NCBI GenBank assembly: GCA_963644855.1
Contig: CAVIQL010000023.1
Coordinates: 1-40,365 of the forward strand
Length of the DNA: 40,365 bases
Origin: UBA6398 sp963644855
GTDB taxonomy: Bacteria; Bacteroidota; Bacteroidia; Bacteroidales; Bacteroidaceae
Reading direction: 5' to 3'
Position numbers and translations under genes: made by a program
The notes under the pieces: generated by a model
Seen by the model: the letters and a program-made list of their open reading frames with translations, nothing else
Told to the model about the DNA's origin: nothing
Database searches by the model: none
Shown here: piece by piece, positions 8,348-16,701 of the stretch
How the letters are laid out: every line of letters begins with the position of its first letter
How positions within the stretch are numbered: the stretch's first letter is position 1

Positions 8348-10051
8348 TTATTTTAATTCAAACATCATGTCATCAACATCATGTCCCGGACAGCACATCG
8401 GCAATACATTTTCTTCCTCAGCCACTACAGTTTGCAGCAAATATGGTCCGTCTGTGTCAATCATTTCTTTTATCGCAGTGGCAAGGTCTTTGCGTTCAAC
8501 CACCGTGCGACTCGGAATATTGTAAGCCGACGCTATTTTTTCGTAATCAGGATTCAGCATGTGGGTAAACGAATATCGCGAATCATAGAACAATTCCTGC
8601 CATTGGCGAACGTTACCAAGGAAATTATTGTTCATCAGAATTATTTTCACCGGAGAATGCTGTTCCATTATAGTGCCAAACTCTTCTATCGTCATCTGTA
8701 ATCCTCCATCGCCAGTAAAGAAACAAACCGTACGATCAGGTGCGGCAAACGTAGCACCTATGGCAGCAGGAAGACCAAATCCCATAGTACCCATTCCTCC
8801 TGAGGTTACGATGCTATTGTTCTTGGAGAATTTAAAATAACGTGCCGACATCATTTGGTTTTGCCCTACATCGGTAACAAGTATAGCCTCATTGTTGGTT
8901 GCTTCTGTAACAGCGTTTACGACTTCTCCCATTCTCAATGCACCTTCTTTGGGATAAATTTCAGGAGAGATTATCTTTGTGCGCTCTTCTTCTGCAAATT
9001 GAACAAAACTCTCACGCCAAGCACGATGATTAGCCTGTTTGACAAGTTTTGTTACCTCTACGAGTGTCTGTTTACAATCTCCGAGTATAGGAACATCGAC
9101 TTCAATGTTTTTGTTTATCTCAGAAGGGTCTATATCAAAATGTATTTTCTTCGCACGGCTTGCGTATGTGCTAAGTTTTCCAGTAATTCTGTCATCGAAA
9201 CGCATACCAACAGAAATAAGTAGATCGCATTCCTGAGTTTTTACGTTTGCAGCATAACTGCCATGCATTCCGAGCATACCCACATTAAGAGGATGTTCGC
9301 TAGGAAGTGCAGAAAGTCCAAGCAAGGTGCAACCTGCTGGAGCATCTATACGCTCAATAAATTCTTGCAATTCCTTTTGGGCACCGCCAAGTTCTACTCC
9401 GTGTCCAACAAGTACTAGAGGTTTACAACTTTCATTGATAAGTTTTACCGCATTGTCGATATCTTCTTGTGAATGTTCTGGAATAGGCTGATAGCTACGG
9501 ATAAAGTTTATATCACATTTCTTATATTCCGCCAACTCATTCTGTGCGTTTTTTGTAAAGTCGAGAACCACAGGACCAGGACGTCCACTACGCGCGATAT
9601 AAAAGGCACGGCTCACAGCCCAAGCTACTTTCTCTGCGCTTCTTATCTGATACGCCCATTTTGAAATTGGTTGTGCTATATCAACAACGTCGCATTCTTG
9701 AAAAGCATCTGTTCCCAAGGCTCCCACACCCACTTGACCTGTGATTACAACCATAGGAGTGCTATCCATCATTGCGTCAGCAATGCCGGTAATAGTATTG
9801 GTTGCGCCCGGACCGCTTGTTGCAATAACTACGCCCACTTGTCCACTGACGCGAGCATAGCCTTCTGCTGCGTGTGCGGCTGCTTGTTCGTGCCGCACAA
9901 GTATATGATTTATCTGTTTACCTTGATAATCGAATAATTTGTCGTAAACGGGCATTATTGCACCGCCCGGATATCCGAATACAGTGGTTACACCCTCGTC
10001 TATAAGCGAGCGGATAAGTATTTCCGCGCCTGTAATCAAGTTGTCCCCCAT
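8348..10051 (-). CDS. ilvB: Acetolactate synthase large (catalytic) subunit
   Basis: Thiamine-diphosphate enzyme that condenses two pyruvates to acetolactate, or pyruvate with 2-ketobutyrate. The 567 residues show the three-domain TPP fold. The catalytic glutamate is E55 in VRHEQAAAHAAEGYAR. The central FAD-binding region includes LLGLSALPSEHPLNVGMLGMHG. The TPP/Mg motif is GDGGLQMTIEEFGTI....NN near residues 440-470. It lies directly after ilvD (one base between stop and start) and before ilvN. Length and motifs are typical of an anabolic acetohydroxyacid synthase. Confidence 0.96.
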   Translation of the reverse strand: MGDNLITGAEILIRSLIDEGVTTVFGYPGGAIMPVYDKLFDYQGKQINHILVRHEQAAAHAAEGYARVSGQVGVVIATSGPGATNTITGIADAMMDSTPMVVITGQVGVGALGTDAFQECDVVDIAQPISKWAYQIRSAEKVAWAVSRAFYIARSGRPGPVVLDFTKNAQNELAEYKKCDINFIRSYQPIPEHSQEDIDNAVKLINESCKPLVLVGHGVELGGAQKELQEFIERIDAPAGCTLLGLSALPSEHPLNVGMLGMHGSYAANVKTQECDLLISVGMRFDDRITGKLSTYASRAKKIHFDIDPSEINKNIEVDVPILGDCKQTLVEVTKLVKQANHRAWRESFVQFAEEERTKIISPEIYPKEGALRMGEVVNAVTEATNNEAILVTDVGQNQMMSARYFKFSKNNSIVTSGGMGTMGFGLPAAIGATFAAPDRTVCFFTGDGGLQMTIEEFGTIMEQHSPVKIILMNNNFLGNVRQWQELFYDSRYSFTHMLNPDYEKIASAYNIPSRTVVERKDLATAIKEMIDTDGPYLLQTVVAEEENVLPMCCPGHDVDDMMFELK

Positions 10052-10052
10052 C

Positions 10053-11873
10053 TTATTCGTCTTTAAGTATCCTTACGCCACCTTTATCTGCCGAACTAAC
10101 CATTGCTGCATAGGCACGCAAAGCTTTTGACACCGTGCGTTGGCGTTTCAAAGGCACTTGAGGGCGTGCTTCGAGTTCTTCGTCAGAAAGATGTACACTT
10201 ATTTTGCGTTCGGGTATGTTTATTTCAATAATATCTCCGTCAACTATTTTACCTATTGCGCCTCCCGATGCTGCTTCGGGCGATATATGTCCGATGCTCA
10301 AGCCCGAAGTTCCGCCGCTAAAACGTCCGTCGGTAATCAAAGCGCATTCTTTTCCGAGATGAATGCTCTTTATATAAGATGTAGGATAAAGCATTTCTTG
10401 CATACCCGGTCCTCCCTTAGGACCTTCGTGAGTAATCACTACTACATCGCCGCTCTTGACTTTTCCGCCCAATATTCCTTCGCAAGCTGCTTCTTGAGAA
10501 TCGAAAACTTTGGCTGGACCTTGGAAATGCCAAATTGATTCGTCTACACCTGCTGTCTTCACTACGCAACCATCTTTTGCAATGTTGCCAAAAAGCACAG
10601 CAAGTCCGCCATCTTTAGAATAAGCATGTTCCAAATCGCGTATACACCCAGCGGAACGGTCTGCATCAAGAGTTTCCCATTGAGCGTCTTGGGAACCCAT
10701 GATTGTTGTGAATTTACGTCCTGGTGCACTATGATAAATTCGAGATGCCTCGGAATCTACATTTTCTTTGGTTATGCTGTATTTGTCTATGGCTTCACCA
10801 AGCGTCATTCCGTCAACACGTTTTACCGAGGTATCGAGGAGGTTGCCTTTTGAAAGTTCGCCAAGAATACCGAGTATACCTCCTGCGCGATTGCAATTCT
10901 CAACAGAATATACTTGTGTATTTGGTGCGAGTTTGCAAAGGCATGGTACTTTGCGGCTGAGCGCATCTATATCTTTCATCTTAAAGTCAACGCCGCCTTC
11001 GTTTGCCACGGCGAGCAGATGAAGTACGGTGTTGGTAGAACCGCCCATGGCTATATCGAGAGCCATGGCGTTGAGGAACGCCTCACGTGTGGCAATGCTG
11101 CGCGGCAATACGCTTGTATCGCCCTCACCATAATATTTATATGCATTCTCCACTATTAGTTTGGCAGCATCTTTGAAAAGTTGCAAACGATTTACATGAG
11201 AGGCGAGAATTGTACCGTTACCCGGCAAACTAAGTCCGATTGCTTCGGTAAGGGAGTTCATTGAGTTTGCTGTAAACATGCCTGAACAACTTCCGCAGCC
11301 CGGACATGCATGTTCCTCTATCTGATTGAGTTCTTCCTGGGATACGCTTTTGTCTGCACCTTTTACCATTGCGGTGATAAGGTCGATGTTTTGATTTTTC
11401 CAACGTCCTGCTTCCATTGGTCCGCCCGACACAAAAACCGTAGGTATATTGAGTCGCATGGCTGCCATAAGCATTCCCGGAGTGATTTTGTCGCAATTAC
11501 TTATACACACAAGCGCATCTGCTTTGTGTGCATTCACCATATACTCCACAGAGTCGGCTATCAAATCGCGCGAAGGCAGGGAATATAACATTCCGTCGTG
11601 CCCCATGGCAATACCGTCGTCAATGGCAATTGTATTGAATTCTGCGGCATAACAGCCGAGTTTCTCTATTTCTTTTTTTACGAGCTGACCAGCATCGTGC
11701 AGATGGGTATGTCCCGGCACAAACTGCGTAAACGAATTGGCTATTGCTATAATGGGCTTGCCAAACTGTTCACGTTTCATTCCCGTTGCCACCCAAAGGG
11801 CACGCGAACCAGCCATTTTTCTCCCTTCAGTAGAGAACGCGCTTCTTAGTTGTATTTTCATCTTTTCTGTCAT
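10053..11873 (-). CDS. ilvD: Dihydroxy-acid dehydratase
   Basis: Iron-sulfur enzyme that dehydrates dihydroxyisovalerate and dihydroxymethylvalerate to the 2-keto acids, the third step of valine/isoleucine synthesis. The 606 residues resemble the E. coli-type enzyme throughout. Cluster cysteines lie in NCDKITPG (C127) and CPGCGSC (C190-C196), and the conserved SLPSRDLIADSVEYMVNAH and DGRFSGGTSGLSIGHISPEA stretches are present. It is the first gene of the five-gene operon, with a very good promoter 47-78 bases upstream. The predicted 5' leader is short (about 40 bases), so a leader-peptide attenuator is not evident. Confidence 0.97.
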   Translation of the reverse strand: MTEKMKIQLRSAFSTEGRKMAGSRALWVATGMKREQFGKPIIAIANSFTQFVPGHTHLHDAGQLVKKEIEKLGCYAAEFNTIAIDDGIAMGHDGMLYSLPSRDLIADSVEYMVNAHKADALVCISNCDKITPGMLMAAMRLNIPTVFVSGGPMEAGRWKNQNIDLITAMVKGADKSVSQEELNQIEEHACPGCGSCSGMFTANSMNSLTEAIGLSLPGNGTILASHVNRLQLFKDAAKLIVENAYKYYGEGDTSVLPRSIATREAFLNAMALDIAMGGSTNTVLHLLAVANEGGVDFKMKDIDALSRKVPCLCKLAPNTQVYSVENCNRAGGILGILGELSKGNLLDTSVKRVDGMTLGEAIDKYSITKENVDSEASRIYHSAPGRKFTTIMGSQDAQWETLDADRSAGCIRDLEHAYSKDGGLAVLFGNIAKDGCVVKTAGVDESIWHFQGPAKVFDSQEAACEGILGGKVKSGDVVVITHEGPKGGPGMQEMLYPTSYIKSIHLGKECALITDGRFSGGTSGLSIGHISPEAASGGAIGKIVDGDIIEINIPERKISVHLSDEELEARPQVPLKRQRTVSKALRAYAAMVSSADKGGVRILKDE

Positions 11874-11919
11874 TACTAATACCCTGTTCGGAATATATCT
11901 TGCAATTTCTACGTCTTAG

Positions 11920-11951
11920 CAAAAATAGGCAATTATGCGCAGAAAAACAAA
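11920..11951 (-). promoter_or_regulatory. Promoter of the ilvD-ilvB-ilvN-thioesterase-ilvC operon
   Basis: On the minus strand TTTG (11951-11948) is followed after exactly 20 bases by TATTTTTG (11927-11920). This fits the Bacteroidetes -33 TTTG / -7 TAnnTTTG consensus and spacing. The implied start is near 11912, about 40 bases before the ilvD ATG. Confidence 0.7.
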
Positions 11952-12095
11952 CAAAAATGAATTAATTAGCCTTTCCGCGCATTATTAGTTTACAAAATGA
12001 CACACAGGTAAAAGGAATGTGCAAACATTTTTCATCAACTACCAACAAGAGTTTACAAAATCAAGGGTATAATTTTCCTCTTGTGCTTACGCGCA
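11952..12095. other. Intergenic spacer with a 12-bp direct repeat, no gene
   Basis: Between the ilvD promoter and the terminator at 12096 no coding frame is credible. The 12-mer AGTTTACAAAAT occurs twice, near 11989 and 12051, in the same orientation. It could be a pair of binding sites upstream of the ilvD promoter, but nothing else supports that. The rest of 11874-12261 is the ilvD promoter, the terminator and repeat copy 3. Confidence 0.3.
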
Positions 12096-12138
12096 AAAAT
12101 TTCGCCGCATCTAATTTGAATTAAAGCGGCGAAATTTT
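12096..12138 (-). terminator. Terminator after the kinase/MurU-like operon
   Basis: A perfect 13-bp inverted repeat (AAAATTTCGCCGC / GCGGCGAAATTTT) with a 17-base loop. On the minus strand it ends in a T-run (ATTTTTG). It lies beyond repeat copy 3, about 125 bases after the nucleotidyltransferase stop, and would stop readthrough toward ilvD. Confidence 0.65.
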
Positions 12139-12140
12139 AT

Positions 12141-12252
12141 TAGGTAAGACCTCGTTTTTCTAATGTCCGATATTTTTCAAATAATGTCGGATCTTTTTTA
12201 AAAAATATCGGTTATTGTTTTTACGATATGCCTTGTTGTTTTTTACGACATC
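12141..12252 (+). repeat. 21-bp-unit palindromic repeat element, copy 3
   Basis: Same orientation and structure as copy 2. An outer GGTAAGACCTCG unit is followed by TGTCCGATATT, TGTCGGATCTT, TATCGGTTATT and TATGCCTTGTT units at 21-base spacing. It begins two bases from the terminator stem and ends nine bases before the stop codon of the nucleotidyltransferase gene, so it occupies the 3' end of that minus-strand operon. Confidence 0.88.
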
Positions 12253-12261
12253 GAATATCGT

Positions 12262-13035
12262 TCAAAGGGTATTTGCAAACTCATCTGCTTCGTGCAATGT
12301 ATCGAGTTTCCCAACATCAAGCAATTTCAAATCGTGGGCTACTACGCCGCACAAATCCAGATATTCGCATTCTTGCAAGTAGAAGTCGATGATAGAAAAC
12401 TCGTCTTCCCATTCCGACATAGCTTCGAGCGCTTTTTTCCCCACGGCATGAATGCCCGAAAAAGCATAGTTTTCGCATTCATCGGGATTGAAATCGGAAT
12501 ATGGGCTTTTTGTTTCGCCCGTGGTGAGATTACGCCAGCCGCGCAAGCGCATTGTTACGGGCTCAAAATACAATTGGCGATTGGAATTGCGTTTGCTCAC
12601 AAGCAAAGTGGCATCGTGTTTTTCTGCTTCTCCGAAAAAAGTTTTCAAATCCACATTGCTTAGGATATCTACATTATGTATTAGCACTGGCAACTCATAG
12701 TTGTTTGACAAAAGTGTGGCAGCTGCTTTTTTCAACGCCCCACCGGTATTCAAAAGCCGGTCTCTCTCCGACGAAATGTGCACCTCCACGCCCTCGGGCT
12801 TGTTCTTGGAAACATAATCGCAAAGCATATCGGCAAAATGATGCACGTTTATCGTAATATCATTGAAGCCAAACTTTTTGAGGTCGAGCATTTGGCGCAT
12901 TATAAGCGTCATTCCGCCCACCTCGACCAATGCCTTGGGAATGCTATCGGTAAGTGGACGAAGGCGTGTGCCTTTGCCTGCCGCCAATATCATAGCACGG
13001 CGCAACGTATTACTGTTTTGTTTTTGCTGATTCAT
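12262..13035 (-). CDS. Sugar-1-phosphate nucleotidyltransferase, MurU-like
   Basis: A 257-residue cytoplasmic nucleotidyltransferase. The N-terminal signature AMILAAGKGTRLRPLTDSIPKALVEVGG is the NTP-binding loop and catalytic region of the RmlA/MurU family. NVDILSNVD is the metal-binding aspartate segment (HNVDI-SN). With the sugar kinase directly upstream it probably makes a UDP- or other NDP-activated amino sugar, as MurU does with MurNAc-1-phosphate after AmgK; the substrate is inferred. The frame opens at 13062, but the ATG at 13033-13035 is preferred. Even so it overlaps the end of the kinase gene by 26 bases, which indicates translational coupling. Confidence 0.83.
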   Translation of the reverse strand: MNQQKQNSNTLRRAMILAAGKGTRLRPLTDSIPKALVEVGGMTLIMRQMLDLKKFGFNDITINVHHFADMLCDYVSKNKPEGVEVHISSERDRLLNTGGALKKAAATLLSNNYELPVLIHNVDILSNVDLKTFFGEAEKHDATLLVSKRNSNRQLYFEPVTMRLRGWRNLTTGETKSPYSDFNPDECENYAFSGIHAVGKKALEAMSEWEDEFSIIDFYLQECEYLDLCGVVAHDLKLLDVGKLDTLHEADEFANTL

Positions 13036-14581
13036 ACAACTCGTCGTTTGCAGGTAGCACAAAATTTACGTTTTGCTCACGATGGCAAATTCTTACCTCC
13101 ACACCAAATTTCTTGTTAAGATGCTCGGCAAGATGTTGTGCGCCATAAACGCTGCGATGCTGCCCGCCCGTGCAACCAAATGAGAACATTATGTCGGTGA
13201 AGCCGCGCTGAATGTAACGGAACACGTGGGAATCTGCAAGTTTATATACACTGTCGAGAAACTTGAGTATCTCGCCATCATCTTCAAGGAAACGGATAAC
13301 CGGTTCGTCGAGACCAGTGAGATTTTTATAGGGTTCGTAACGTCCAGGATTGTGAGTGCCGCGACAATCAAACACATAGCCGCCACCATTACCGCTCACA
13401 TCTTCGGGAATTCCCTTGTGAAACGAAAAACTAAACACTCTGACCACAAGTTTCCCTTTGCCATCGTATTTGGAATAGGTTGGAGGACCATCTTCTTCGT
13501 GGGCAGGATAAACATTTGTGGTGGCAATTCTATAACCATCGTCGCGTTTCAATTCCTTAGGTTTCTGCTCCTCAAACTGCGGCAAGGCGCAAATGTTACC
13601 AAGCACTTCGTTGAGATAAGGATAAGGACAAGCCCCCTCGTTAAGGAGATTGCGCAAATTAGCTATGGCAGGAGGAATACTGTTTATGAAATGAGGCTTG
13701 CGCTCATAGTATCCGCGAAAACCATAAGCCCCCAAAACCTGCATAAGTCTGAACAACACGAAAAGAGGTAGGCGTTTGCGGAAATGTTTCTCGTTGATAT
13801 CAATGTAATGGCGCGCCGAAGCTATATATTTAGCCACAAGTTCCTTGCGAAGCGAGTCGGAATAGCGCGCCGAAGCCTGCCAAAGAAACGAAGCTACGTC
13901 ATATTCACAAGGACCACGGCGGCCGCCTTGATAATCTATGAAATAAGGGCTGCCATCTTCGGAAAGCATCACATTGCGTGCCTGGAAATCGCGATAAAGA
14001 AAAGATTCGCTATGCTCCGAAGTGAGTTCGTCTGCCATAAGTTGGAAAGCTGCTTCGAGTTTCATCTCATGAAAATCGACATTCACCGCCTTAAGGAAAC
14101 AATATTTGAAATAGTACAAATCAAAAAGCACTCCAGTACGGTCGAACTCGGGCTGCGGATAACAGCAAGAGAAATCCAATCCCCTCGCTCCGCGAAACTG
14201 CAATTCCGGAAGGGCTTCTATTGTACGTTCTATAAGTTTGCGCTCTTTCACAGTATATCTGCCCCCCGCATTGCGCCCTTTCTGCAAAGCATCATAAAGA
14301 GTACGATTACCCAAATCGGTTTGCAAATATCTCATGCAGTCATCAGCCACCGCCAAAATGCGCGGCACCGGAAGTTTACGGAGTGTAAAATGACGCGTGA
14401 GCTTAATAAACGCATTGTTTTCGTCTGCCGACTGTCCCACGACGCCTACCACGCTACCACCGGGGCATTTTGCACCAAAGAGACGGTAGTAAACACGATT
14501 GCTACCTGAGGCGGCAAGCCGCTCAACCTTTTCAGGCTCCTCGCCATAGGTTACCGTATATAAATTTTTAAGTTCGTCCAT
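13010..14581 (-). CDS. AmgK-like sugar kinase fused to a RapZ C-terminal domain
   Basis: A 523-residue two-domain protein. Residues 1 to about 330 are an aminoglycoside-phosphotransferase/AmgK-like kinase: glycine-rich loop ASGSNRVYYRL (24-34), catalytic loop LYRDFQARNVML (195-206, D198) with Tyr where many relatives have His, and metal-binding FIDYQGG (D216). Residues from about 370 to 515 are the C-terminal domain of RapZ, with its motif FGCTGGQHRSVYGAQHLAEHL (from about 468). In E. coli that domain senses glucosamine 6-phosphate. The RapZ N-terminal P-loop domain is absent. Kinase plus MurU-like partner points to anomeric amino-sugar recycling for cell-wall precursors, perhaps under metabolite control through the RapZ part. 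Confidence 0.85.
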   Translation of the reverse strand: MDELKNLYTVTYGEEPEKVERLAASGSNRVYYRLFGAKCPGGSVVGVVGQSADENNAFIKLTRHFTLRKLPVPRILAVADDCMRYLQTDLGNRTLYDALQKGRNAGGRYTVKERKLIERTIEALPELQFRGARGLDFSCCYPQPEFDRTGVLFDLYYFKYCFLKAVNVDFHEMKLEAAFQLMADELTSEHSESFLYRDFQARNVMLSEDGSPYFIDYQGGRRGPCEYDVASFLWQASARYSDSLRKELVAKYIASARHYIDINEKHFRKRLPLFVLFRLMQVLGAYGFRGYYERKPHFINSIPPAIANLRNLLNEGACPYPYLNEVLGNICALPQFEEQKPKELKRDDGYRIATTNVYPAHEEDGPPTYSKYDGKGKLVVRVFSFSFHKGIPEDVSGNGGGYVFDCRGTHNPGRYEPYKNLTGLDEPVIRFLEDDGEILKFLDSVYKLADSHVFRYIQRGFTDIMFSFGCTGGQHRSVYGAQHLAEHLNKKFGVEVRICHREQNVNFVLPANDELYESAKTKQ

Positions 14582-14622
14582 TAATTTTTCTACAGATGAT
14601 TTTTACGGAATATACAGTTGGT

Positions 14623-15831
14623 TCATCGCCGTTCGCGACGTTTTTTCCATATATGGAGTATCTTGTTACGGATAGCCAAGAAATTTAGTACGGAAACAGT
14701 TATAAACAATACAATTCCCGTTATCACAGCCGGAACAATGAACCCACTGCCAACTTGAGGATATGCTGCCGAGAGCAAATCCACATAATAATTTCTCACA
14801 AAGTACACGCCTACAAGCGCAAGCAACAACACCAACGCATTCATCAATATCATCAGAATTATATAAGGTTTTGACGTGCGCGAAGGAGAGTATCCTATGA
14901 GCAGAAGGTTTTCTATTTTGTCGGAATTCTTTTCTACGAGCAGATAAACGCTCAACATAAGAATGTAAAACGACAACACACTAATGATGAGTCCCACTGA
15001 GAACACAATGCCCGTTACCACACGCAGAAAATACGTCATCTTTCCGGCATCAAGCTGATCGTCAACAACATCATATCCCTTTGCGTCCATATATTTTGCT
15101 ATTTCAGGATCGGCAGGATTGTCTGTTTCCACAATAAGACGAGTTGGAGCATCATCGCCGTTGGGTGCAAATCGCGCGTTGCTCCATTGTATGAAATCAA
15201 GAGGCACTAATATTGAATTTATTCTACCACTAAACCCAACAACTCTACCATTAAAATTTTCGTGCTTACCCGCAGAATTTACAATCACCCTAACATTAAT
15301 CATTCCAGCAAGCCCTTCGGATATTTTAGGCAAGCCACGACTTTGCGCAAAGCCGAAATTATAAAGAGTAAGATAACTACGCGGCAATATTATTGGCACT
15401 TGGTCATTTCCAGGACTGAAATGCCACACTTCTTTTGGCACATCAACAAAACCGTCGGGCACAGCATCGAAAAACAAGTCGGTAGTAACTGCATTGTCTC
15501 CGCCTACGCTCATCGCTGCTGTAACTTTGTATTGCGAAGAATGAAACGCGCCTACTTTTTTTGCGAATTTCTGCGAAGCCAATTCTTTTTCTTCACCATC
15601 TGAAAAGGAGTTGTCTTCACCTGACAGCGTTCCAGCAGCACCGATATGCTTAGAAACTACAAGATATTGCTTTTTGAGAAAACTATCCTCGCCATCAAAC
15701 ATCGGCGATACGTCGAAGTAGAATTGTATCGCGAGCAAAACCACAGCCATTCCGAAAAGATTTGCCGCGAAATAGCCAACGAATTGCGGAAAACTTATAT
15801 GCCGCTTAAGAAGTTTGTTGATCAAATTCAT
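14623..15831 (-). CDS. FtsX-like ABC transporter permease
   Basis: A 402-residue inner-membrane protein with the MacB/FtsX layout. One N-terminal membrane helix (about 17-40, FVGYFAANLFGMAVVLLAIQ) is followed by a large periplasmic domain to about 265. Three helices close the protein (about 270-300, 322-348 and 363-390). The region with KIENLLLIGYSPSRTSKPYI resembles the cytoplasmic loop that contacts the ATPase in this family. Its start overlaps the ATPase stop by three bases (ATGA), so the two form a coupled pair. No substrate can be deduced. The lack of a sensor kinase nearby argues against a Bce-type detoxification module. Confidence 0.8.
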   Translation of the reverse strand: MNLINKLLKRHISFPQFVGYFAANLFGMAVVLLAIQFYFDVSPMFDGEDSFLKKQYLVVSKHIGAAGTLSGEDNSFSDGEEKELASQKFAKKVGAFHSSQYKVTAAMSVGGDNAVTTDLFFDAVPDGFVDVPKEVWHFSPGNDQVPIILPRSYLTLYNFGFAQSRGLPKISEGLAGMINVRVIVNSAGKHENFNGRVVGFSGRINSILVPLDFIQWSNARFAPNGDDAPTRLIVETDNPADPEIAKYMDAKGYDVVDDQLDAGKMTYFLRVVTGIVFSVGLIISVLSFYILMLSVYLLVEKNSDKIENLLLIGYSPSRTSKPYIILMILMNALVLLLALVGVYFVRNYYVDLLSAAYPQVGSGFIVPAVITGIVLFITVSVLNFLAIRNKILHIWKKRRERR

Positions 15832-16478
15832 AGCGCAAAAACATAATCATATTCCATGTTCATGTGGCGTCCGATGCTTGTTACTATCACTCCTGCACCG
15901 CGTTTTCTTGCTTCTTCGTTTATAAGTGTAGCCATAATGTCAGAGTTTGTATCATCGAGATGGCTTGTCGGTTCGTCGAGAAGAAGAAAATCAAAATCAC
16001 TAACCAATGCTCGCATTAATGCCACGCGTTGCTGTTGTCCGAAACTCATTAGTCCGAGTTGCGAAGTCATTTTATCGCCGAGCCCAAGGCGTTCAAACCA
16101 TTCGGCAATTACGTTGTGTGATGTTGCATGGCTTAAACAATTGCGTATCTCAACGTTTTCGTAGGCGGTAAGTTCGGGAAACAAACGTAATTCTTGAAAC
16201 ATTAAACTTATACCGCTCTTACGAAGTTCTATCCATTCTTTAGCAGAATACGATGAGGTATTGCGTCCGTCAAAAAGTATTTGTCCTGAAAAATCATTGC
16301 GCATGCCCAACAAATAACTACAAAACGAAGATTTTCCAGTACCCGAAGCGCATTCGATAAGATAGCGTTTGCCACGTTCGAAAGCCACGCTTTCCTTGCG
16401 CCAAATATCACTGGCAGAAAGGTCTTCGCGAAGTCTGAATATATCAGGGCAAACGTTATTGAATTCTATCTTGTCCAT
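15828..16478 (-). CDS. ABC transporter ATP-binding protein (LolD/FtsE-like) with atypical motifs
   Basis: A 216-residue ATPase partner of the downstream permease. Walker A reads CASGTGKSS (first Gly replaced by Cys). The Q-loop is LMFQELRLFPELTAYENVEI, the signature MSFGQQQRV (usual LSGGQ), Walker B DFLLLDEPTSHLDD. Where the switch (H-loop) histidine is expected, in VTHD, this protein reads VTSIGRH. The frame extends to 16541, but that is upstream of the predicted promoter (16519-16526), so the ATG at 16476-16478 is chosen. It is the first gene of the operon ATPase-permease-kinase/RapZ-nucleotidyltransferase. Confidence 0.82.
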   Translation of the reverse strand: MDKIEFNNVCPDIFRLREDLSASDIWRKESVAFERGKRYLIECASGTGKSSFCSYLLGMRNDFSGQILFDGRNTSSYSAKEWIELRKSGISLMFQELRLFPELTAYENVEIRNCLSHATSHNVIAEWFERLGLGDKMTSQLGLMSFGQQQRVALMRALVSDFDFLLLDEPTSHLDDTNSDIMATLINEEARKRGAGVIVTSIGRHMNMEYDYVFAL

Positions 16479-16518
16479 ATTTATTGTACGGCACAGGCAT
16501 TTTCTGCCAAACCATGTG

Positions 16519-16526
16519 CAAAAGTA
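16519..16526 (-). promoter_or_regulatory. -7 promoter element of the ABC/kinase operon
   Basis: TACTTTTG on the minus strand matches TAnnTTTG and would place transcription start near 16512, about 35 bases before the chosen ATPase ATG. The -33 region is not clear. It rules out the longer ATPase frame that starts at 16541. Confidence 0.5.
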
Positions 16527-16658
16527 GAAAAAACAAAGCATTCCGAATTACCCTCAAATACAAAAAATATATTGTAGTTGCGCAAACATTTCTTGGTGTT
16601 TTTCGGGCGCAAAGCATTCTTTTTGATACAAAAAGCGTATTAAACGGATATTATTCGC

Positions 16659-16666
16659 TAATTTTG
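16659..16666 (+). promoter_or_regulatory. -7 promoter element of trpB2
   Basis: TAATTTTG matches TAnnTTTG and lies 36 bases before the trpB2 ATG at 16702. This leaves a leader of about 30 bases and supports that start over the upstream ATG at 16678. The -33 box is weak. Confidence 0.5.
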
Positions 16667-16701
16667 TTTCGGTTTCATTGACATTTAAAACTTACTACAA
16701 T

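Noticed and set aside
11874..11919. Leader-peptide attenuator for the ilv operon
   Set aside because: The predicted leader is only about 40 bases, with no run of Ile, Val or Leu codons and no terminator hairpin.
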